A stretch of DNA of 64,000 bases. Origin: Sphaerolaimus hirsutus (taxonomy: Eukaryota > Nematoda > Chromadorea > Monhysterida > Sphaerolaimidae). The position numbers were made by a program, and so were the translations under genes. Numbering within the stretch: position 1 is the first letter of the stretch; each line of letters opens with the position of its first letter. The stretch lies in contig OZ038453.1 of assembly GCA_964036195.1 (NCBI GenBank), positions 1,178,001 to 1,242,000 of the forward strand, read 5' to 3'. Positions 58,549-64,000 of the stretch are shown one piece after another. The notes below the pieces were generated by a model. That model was not told the DNA's origin. It did no database searches and saw only the letters and a program-made list of their open reading frames with translations.

Positions 58549-59488
58549 TAACGATGGCAAACAAAAGATTCGAAAATTCGAATTTTTTCATAATTTTCGA
58601 ATTTTTATTTCACCCCTGGAAAAAACACTGAAAAATTCAAAAATTCTTAAATTTGAAAATTCAAAAATAGTTTTCGAATTTTTCAGGTAATTCAAGGCAA
58701 CAAAATGCAGTCTTAAGTTCAGCGTGCTAAATAAAGCGACAATTGATATGTGGTGGGTCTGAAAAAGTCTCATGTAATGAAGAAAAAAACATTAAAAAAC
58801 ATTGAAATGGCATCCGTGGCGCAGCGGTGGACCCCATCAAATCCGTTTAGGAGTGCAGGGAGCCGCCCGAAGAATTAGAACCGCGACGCTCTACTTCCGT
58901 GGATACAGACGCCGGTTCATCAAAAAATTGCTCGTGGGTCTTCCGAGGGCAATCACACAAACGTTTTTTGGAAGGCATTCAGCCCCAGCGAAAATGGTGC
59001 AAACTGATCCACATACCATATTTCCTAGAAATACCCTCCTCTCGAAATACCCCCACTCAAAATGGGCACTATTAATTTATTAACCCCCCCTCGAAATACC
59101 CCCCTCGTTTAACACCCCTCAAATATTCCACTATGAAAAAATAAACTCCCCGGGGGGTAATTTGAGGAAATACTGTAAGTGTTTCTACCATTTGTCATGT
59201 TAAAGTTAAGTGAAACTGTCATGTCATGCTTCATTTACAGTGAAATTAAGGTTAAAAGGGGCTCCAAACATGAAAACAGTCCAAATACTGTGTTTTAAGC
59301 TTCAAATTCAATATTTTTCGAGAAAAAAATTGAAAATTGCCAAAAAAGATTTGAAAATTCGAAAATTTGAAAATTAAATTTGAAATTCGAAAATTAATTT
59401 GGGAAAAAATTCGAAAATTCGAAAATTCACTTTAGAAAAAACACTGAAAAATTTAAATACTTTTTTTCTGGGAGGTTTGCCATCGTTA
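58549..59488. mobile_element. hAT-type MITE with TTCGAAAATT arrays
   Basis: Tips TAACGATGGCAAAC and GTTTGCCATCGTTA with exact 8-bp duplication GTGGTTAG (58541-58548, 59489-59496). Arms are TTCGAAAATTCG arrays. The core contains a tRNA-like string (58808-58830) and a nested AATACCCCC-family element (59013-59177). Confidence 0.88.
59013..59177. repeat. Nested ACCATATTTCC..AATACCCCC element
   Basis: Left ACCATATTTCCTAGAAATACCC and right GGTAATTTGAGGAAATACTGTA, with CGAAATACCCCC units between. Same family as 15713-15829. Confidence 0.6.
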
Positions 59489-59498
59489 GTGGTTAGGT

Positions 59499-60270
59499 AG
59501 GGTTCGGAATTTCAAAATTTGCAGTTCTGGTTCTTGGTTCCAGAATATTTCTGTACAGATATCGGTTCTCGGTTCCTAAAAATTTCTCAGTTCCGGTTCT
59601 CAGTTCAGTTTTCAAGTTGGCCTCCGGTTCGGTTCTTTGGTTCTAAAAATGTAAAAAATTTTGGTTCTGGGCAAAAAAAAAACGGGGTTTTAAGTGGTAA
59701 TTTCCATACAAACGATACATTTTTATGTCAACTCAACATGTATATCGCCATTTGTTTGATGTTTTTGACTTAAAGTGAAGTTGGGCATGGAGTACTTAGA
59801 TAATGATATAAAAGGATGTTGATACTTTGGGAGTGATGTTCCATTGGGTGAATGTATGTGGGAAGCACATTACCTGGATATTTCATACAGCAGTAACATA
59901 TCACAGCTTTTTGTTTTATGGTAGCATGCAGAAATAGAAGCTTTGGCATTAAAACCGCCACAAAACCAAGTAAAACTACCACTGGTATCAATGTGTGTGT
60001 GAAATTGTGCACTTGCGCAACAAAATTTTGCAAAACACAGTGAACAAGTACTAAGATCATTAGCTGCTGTTTAAAAAACCTGTTTTGATGCTGGCATAAA
60101 AAAAACAGTTTTAAAAAAACTGGGCATTAAACAAAGTTTTTGGTTCTTTTTGGGTACTTAGTTCGGTTGCGGGTATAAGTGCCAGTTCTCGGTTCCAGTT
60201 CAGTTCTCAGTTCTCGGTTCCAAGGTTCTCAGTTTGGTTCAGGTTGGTTCAGTTCAGTTTCCCAACCCTA
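59499..60270. mobile_element. Probable MITE with GGTTCTCGGTTCC arrays
   Basis: Tips TAGGGTTCGGAA and TTTCCCAACCCTA; arms are arrays of GGTTCTCGGTTCCAGTTC. The TAGGG/CCCTA tips resemble the other hAT-type elements here, but the flanking 8-mers (TGGTTAGG, GTGGAGGG) do not match well. Confidence 0.6.
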
Positions 60271-60399
60271 GTGGAGGGTCATGAAAATTTGGGGGTGTAT
60301 ATGTACTGTGTATCCAAATATTATGGTTTTGTATCCAAATCATTTTTTGTACTAACTTCTGATGTTCATTGCTTGACAATTGACCATTGAATTTATATT

Positions 60400-60761
60400 T
60401 GTCATGACAATTGGCACTTACATTTGTGGTGACAAAATTGACACTTTGCTTGACATTTTACATGAAATTTGAGACTTTGCAGGGCTTGGGACTGGCCACA
60501 GTTCCGCAAATAGGAACCCAAGCAACAAAATAAAAAAATTACATAAAAATGAATTTTTATACAATTTTACAAAAATATTAATTTCAATTTTTATACACTT
60601 TTTATTTTGACATTTTCCATTTTTTTGCAGGCAAAATTTTTTCTGTTTCCATTCATGTTTTCCAGCTGCTAAATTTATTTCTGGTTCCATTTCCATTTTT
60701 CCGGCAAGTGCAAAAAAATTCCGTTTCCGTTTTCTGCCAAAAAGTTTTTGCTGACACCCTA
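60400..60761. repeat. Degraded MITE fragments, including an AAACGG-family right end
   Basis: 60410-60500 resembles the CCCTGTA/GGGACTG family (TGACATTTTACATGAAATTTG..GGGCTTGGGACTGG). 60590-60761 is a worn right half of the TAGGGTGTC family: TTTCCGTTTTCTGCC and final GACACCCTA. Confidence 0.5.
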
Positions 60762-60785
60762 ATGAAATGCTGACACATAACAATT

Positions 60786-61130
60786 GAGGCGTCTAATTCT
60801 AAAAGTCAACAAGTCCACAAAATGTGATTTTGAGTAAATCGCATTTTAAGTTTCAGATCCAATTTGTGGTCTGTGCAGCGTGTCCAATGTTGCTCTCTCA
60901 TGCTTTACATTAAGTTCCATATGTTGACAATAAAGTGTCAAATTTTCAACCCCTGCACTCAATGTATATGTGAAAAATGGGGTGTCCATAAAATGCCATT
61001 TGGATATTTGCAAGAAATCAGCAGCAAAATCCAGTAAACAAAGTGGACTTGTCGACTTCTTGCTGCAAACACCTTCGGACTTCGACTTCTTGTTTTAAAC
61101 CATGTGGACTTGTCGACTTTTTTGCACATG
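60786..61130. repeat. Rearranged copy of the AAGTCGACAAGTCC MITE
   Basis: GAGGCGTCTAATTCTAAAAGTCAACAAGTCC at the left and several GTGGACTTGTCGACTT units at 61045-61125. Interior shared with 30900-31090. Confidence 0.55.
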
Positions 61131-61149
61131 CAAACATTTGATTTAAAAG

Positions 61150-61655
61150 CACCTGGAAGTTGTGCCATTTTTATGGAGTCACGCTTTCGACTCCAAAATA
61201 GCACCATTTCCATGGCGTTGGCGCCATTTTCATGGAGTGGCGCTGTCAACTCCAAAATAGCGCCATTTCCATGGCGTTGGCGCAATTTTCATGGAGTGGC
61301 ACTATCGACCCCAAAATAGTGCCATTTCCATGGCATTGGCACCATTGTTATGGAGTGGTGCTAATGACTCCAAAATAGTGCCATTTCCATGGCGTTGGCA
61401 CCATTTTTCAGGGGTGGCGCTATCAACTCCAAAATAGCACCATTTCCATGGCATTGGCACCATTGTTATGGAGTGGTGCTAATGACTCCAAAATAGTGCC
61501 ATTTCCATGGCGTTGGCACCATTTTTATGGAGTGGCACTATTGACTCCAAAGTAGCGCCATTTCCATGGCATTGGTGCCATTTTTATGGAATGGTGCTAT
61601 CAACTCCAAAATAGTGCCTTTTCCATGGTGTTGGCACAATTTTCATATTTGCACC
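61150..61655 (+). repeat. 59-bp tandem repeat, about eight units
   Basis: Units begin TCCAAAATAGCGCCATTTCC and continue ATGGCGTTGGCGCC / ATTTTCATGGAGTGGCGCT. Start positions at 61192, 61251 and 61310 give the 59-bp period. Later units replace CG by TG or CA at many places (GCGCC to GCACC or GTGCC), the pattern of CpG decay. Confidence 0.85.
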
Positions 61656-61659
61656 ATTT

Positions 61660-62705
61660 TAACCATAAAAAATTTAAAAAATTTTTTTTTGAAAAACAAA
61701 TTTAAAAAAAAAATTTAAACAAATAAAAAAAAATGTATAAAAAATATAAAAAATTTTGAAAAAAAATTATGAAAAAAAATAAATAAAAAAAATTAAAAAA
61801 AATTGAATTTTGAAAAAAAAACATTTTGAAAAACTTTGAATGCTTGAACCGTAAACTTTGAAAGTTTTCATACTTCACCATTTTAACTTTTTTATAAAAA
61901 TATTTTTTGTATTGATTTTTTTAATTAGATAAAAGAAATTTCAAATTCTTATTCAAATTTTTTTAATAAATTTTTGTCTTATTTTTTTTGCTTATTTTTT
62001 ATACATTTTTTCTTTTTTTCAAATTTTTTTTCAAAATTGTTTTAGTTTTTTTCTTTTTTTTCAAGCTTTTTCAAAAATATTCTTCTTTTTTATAACTTTT
62101 TTCAAAAAAAAATATATATTTTTTTCTTTCTTTTTTTTCAATTTTTTTTTATGATTTTTATTTCTTCAAAATTTTGTTAACAAGTTTTTTCTGTTTTTAT
62201 AACTTAAAAAAAAAATTTATATACATTTTCTTCTTTTTTATCAATTTTTTTTCTAATTTTTTATAATTTGTTTTTCAAATTTTTTTCATTTTTTTTATTA
62301 CTTTTTATCAAACAAATTTTTTATAATTTTTTATTTTTTAAAAACTTTTTTTTCTCAATTTTTTTATAATTTTTTTTTAAATATTTGAAAAAGAAATTTA
62401 AAAAAAAATTTTGAAAAAAAAATATTTAACAAAAAACATGTGAAATAAAATTCTTGAAAAAAAGTAAAAACAAATTGAAAAAAAAATAAAAAAATTTGTA
62501 AATAAAAAATTTTAAAAAATTAAAAAAAAATTTGAAAAAAAATTAAAAAAAGTTTATAAAAAAGTATAAAAAATTTGTTTTGAAAAAATAAAAAAAAATT
62601 GAATTTTGAAGAAAAAAACATTTTGAAAAAAAAAATTAAAATCAAAAATTTGAAAAAAAATTTAAGTAAAAATTTAAAAAAATAATTTTGAAAAAAAAGT
62701 TAAAA
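61660..62705. repeat. Low-complexity A/T tract, about 1 kb
   Basis: Almost only A runs (61660-61830), T runs (61880-62350) and A runs again (62380-62705). AAAATTGAATTTTGAA and AAACATTTTGAAAAA occur in both A-rich parts, so the tract may be a very degenerate foldback or duplicated array. No gene. Confidence 0.8.
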
Positions 62706-63028
62706 GAGTGTAGCGCCACCATAGCGGATTTTGGGGTTAGCATTTTGGGGGGGGGGGTCAGCCGGTCAGCACGCGTTAATAACTCGGGAACCGCTTGGCG
62801 AAAAATGTTGAAATTTGGATATGTTATGGTTTCAGGTCGGGGCTAATATCAAGTCCGACGATTTTTTTCTATGACAGCTGTTTGGCTGAAAAATAGGTGT
62901 ATCGCTTGGGATTTTAACGATGTAGTGGTTGATTCAACTTTAATGGCAAAAGTTAAATCGACTACTGCGACATCAGCGGTATGTCACAGTTATGAATTTA
63001 TTACCCTACAAACGAATTGGAGAAAATT

Positions 63029-63235
63029 TTTTGGCGCTGGCGCTATTGGCGCTTGGCGCCATCACTCTCTGGCGCCATTGGCGCTTGGCGCTGAGGTTCA
63101 GAAAAGCGCCATGGCGCTTTTGGCGCTTGGCGCTATATTGCTCTGGCGCCATTGGCGCTTGGCGCTGGGGGTCAGAAAAGCGCCATGGCGCTTTTGGCGC
63201 TTGGCGCCAAAAGTCTGGCGCTTTTTCCATCACTA
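63029..63235. repeat. GGCGCTTGGCGCC array with TCCATCACTA end
   Basis: Palindromic GCGCCATTGGCGCTTGGCGC units ending TTTTTCCATCACTA, the right tip of the 8375-10942 family. Left tip not identified; it may lie beyond the A/T tract. Confidence 0.6.
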
Positions 63236-63423
63236 GGTAGGACAAAATACCTAAGTCCTAAATACACTGAATAAATAAGTTGCAAAAGCATATTAATGCT
63301 TACCCAAAGTACACTTTTACATGGTACGCTTCTGCGTTAACGCATTTCCACTACAGCCAGCCTTTTTCCAACGTAATAGTAATTTGTGATTTCTGCCTTT
63401 AAAAAAATACCTTTATTTTATAG

Positions 63424-63477
63424 CTGTTCTCAATGATCTTCACATATCTGGCACTGCTGTTGCAATTCAACATTTGA
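63424..63477 (+). pseudogene. Isolated last exon of a fourth Gr copy
   Basis: Acceptor TTTTATAG, then 17 codons LFSMIFTYLALLLQFNI and TGA, identical in plan to exon 5 of Gr1-Gr3. The upstream 120 bp match Gr2 intron 4 (CCACTACAGCCAGCC, compare 36640). No exon 4 equivalent was found between 57007 and 63423, so only the 3' end was duplicated or the rest was lost. Confidence 0.75.
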
Positions 63478-64000
63478 GGTGTCCAGTGGGATGGAATTAT
63501 GAGTTCTTTGATCATGTAAATATTTACATGTGTGAAAACAATCATTTGTATTCATATTTTGTTTGTGTTGTATCATTTTAGTGTAGGGAATCTGAACTTT
63601 TTATCAACTATACTGAACTTTTCACATTGTCGTTAGATTGTATTTACAATTCCAGATAATTTTGATAATTAAATCTGTTTAATAGATTGTCTTTTTTTTT
63701 GCATTTTGCAAGTCAATGCAGTAACAAGTTACTTATATTTACCCAAGTGACCAATAGGCTATTACTATGCATTTTGGATTGTTTGATACAATACAAATTA
63801 TTTTGTCTGAAATTTCAATTCCATTGATCCCATAAATTTCATAGTTATCCACTTAATCTATAAAAATAAATGATAACTACTCTACCTGACTTTGGTTGAG
63901 TGACCTATTTATGTTGCTTTTTAAACTTCACAGTACCAAGAATAAAATGGTTACAACTGTCGAGGATCGAGTTCCCCAGTGGTAATCATGCATAAATAGT
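63478..64000. other. Duplicated Gr 3' flank without the BEL insertion
   Basis: Follows the Gr2 3' flank in order: GTCCAGTGGGATGGAATTATGAG, TTAATAGATTGTC, CAATGCAGTAACAAGTTAC (empty site of element B at about 63718), GGCTATTACTATGCATTTTGGATTG, and GAGTTCCCCAGTGGTAATCATGCAT at the end. Confidence 0.7.

Noticed and set aside
58808..58925. Possible tRNA-derived SINE head (GTGGCGCAGCGGTGG, then GGTTCATC)
   Set aside because: The A-box-like string is good but the B box is poor and about 100 bases away, and no cloverleaf could be drawn.
59499..60270. Exact 8-bp duplication for the GGTTC-array element
   Set aside because: TGGTTAGG and GTGGAGGG do not match; I list the element with lower confidence and without a claimed duplication.

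Overview
The window looks like an intron-rich animal genome, most likely an arthropod. The main evidence is a tandem family of seven-transmembrane genes with the insect/crustacean gustatory-receptor (Gr) C-terminal signature (TYLALLLQF) on a tiny last exon. Long introns, two large BEL/Pao LTR retrotransposons and dense miniature inverted-repeat DNA elements fit a repeat-rich genome of that kind. I cannot name the species. All genes read on the + strand. There is one 200-base assembly gap (9792-9991).

Layout. 1-3820: the 3' part of a PP2C-type Ser/Thr phosphatase (PPM1L-like), five exons, with one in-frame TAA at the start of the third visible exon. 3821-12360: intergenic DNA almost wholly made of nested non-autonomous DNA transposons. 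12361-14761: Gr1, intact (five exons, about 423 aa). 16733-29535: BEL/Pao element A, 12.8 kb. 29954-36765: Gr2, intact (about 419 aa), with four or more miniature elements in its introns. 37018-49233: BEL/Pao element B, 12.2 kb, same family and orientation. 52763-57006: Gr3, same exon plan but with a frameshift. 57007-63423: repeats, including a 59-bp tandem array and about 1 kb of A/T runs. 63424-63477: an isolated last exon of a fourth Gr copy with its 3' flank.

The Gr copies share 5' flank, exons, splice phases (1,1,0,0) and 3' flank, so they arose by segmental duplication. Element B sits 252 bp past the Gr2 stop. Paralogous flanks elsewhere give three natural empty sites for it. Element A ends 418 bp before the Gr2 start codon, so Gr2 is bracketed by two related retrotransposons.

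The BEL elements are the richest part. Each has about 1.1-kb LTRs and a 5-bp target duplication. The ancestral design appears to be one very long open frame, gag-protease-RT-RNase H-integrase-envelope-like. Both copies carry different disabling lesions. Two signals are not explained by a standard BEL annotation. (1) A second reading frame of about 380 codons overprints the envelope tail and is open in both copies. It encodes an arginine-rich, RS-rich and C-terminally acidic protein without an early ATG, as expected of a spliced Rev/Tat-like accessory protein. (2) The pentamer TCACA is strongly over-represented on the sense strand only, in coding and LTR sequence alike.

A third theme is that at least twelve miniature elements here have exact or near-exact 8-bp (one 9-bp) target duplications, mostly with TAGGG/CAGGG-type or similar tips. 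That points to hAT-superfamily elements. Many carry long arrays of a short family-specific motif just inside each end.
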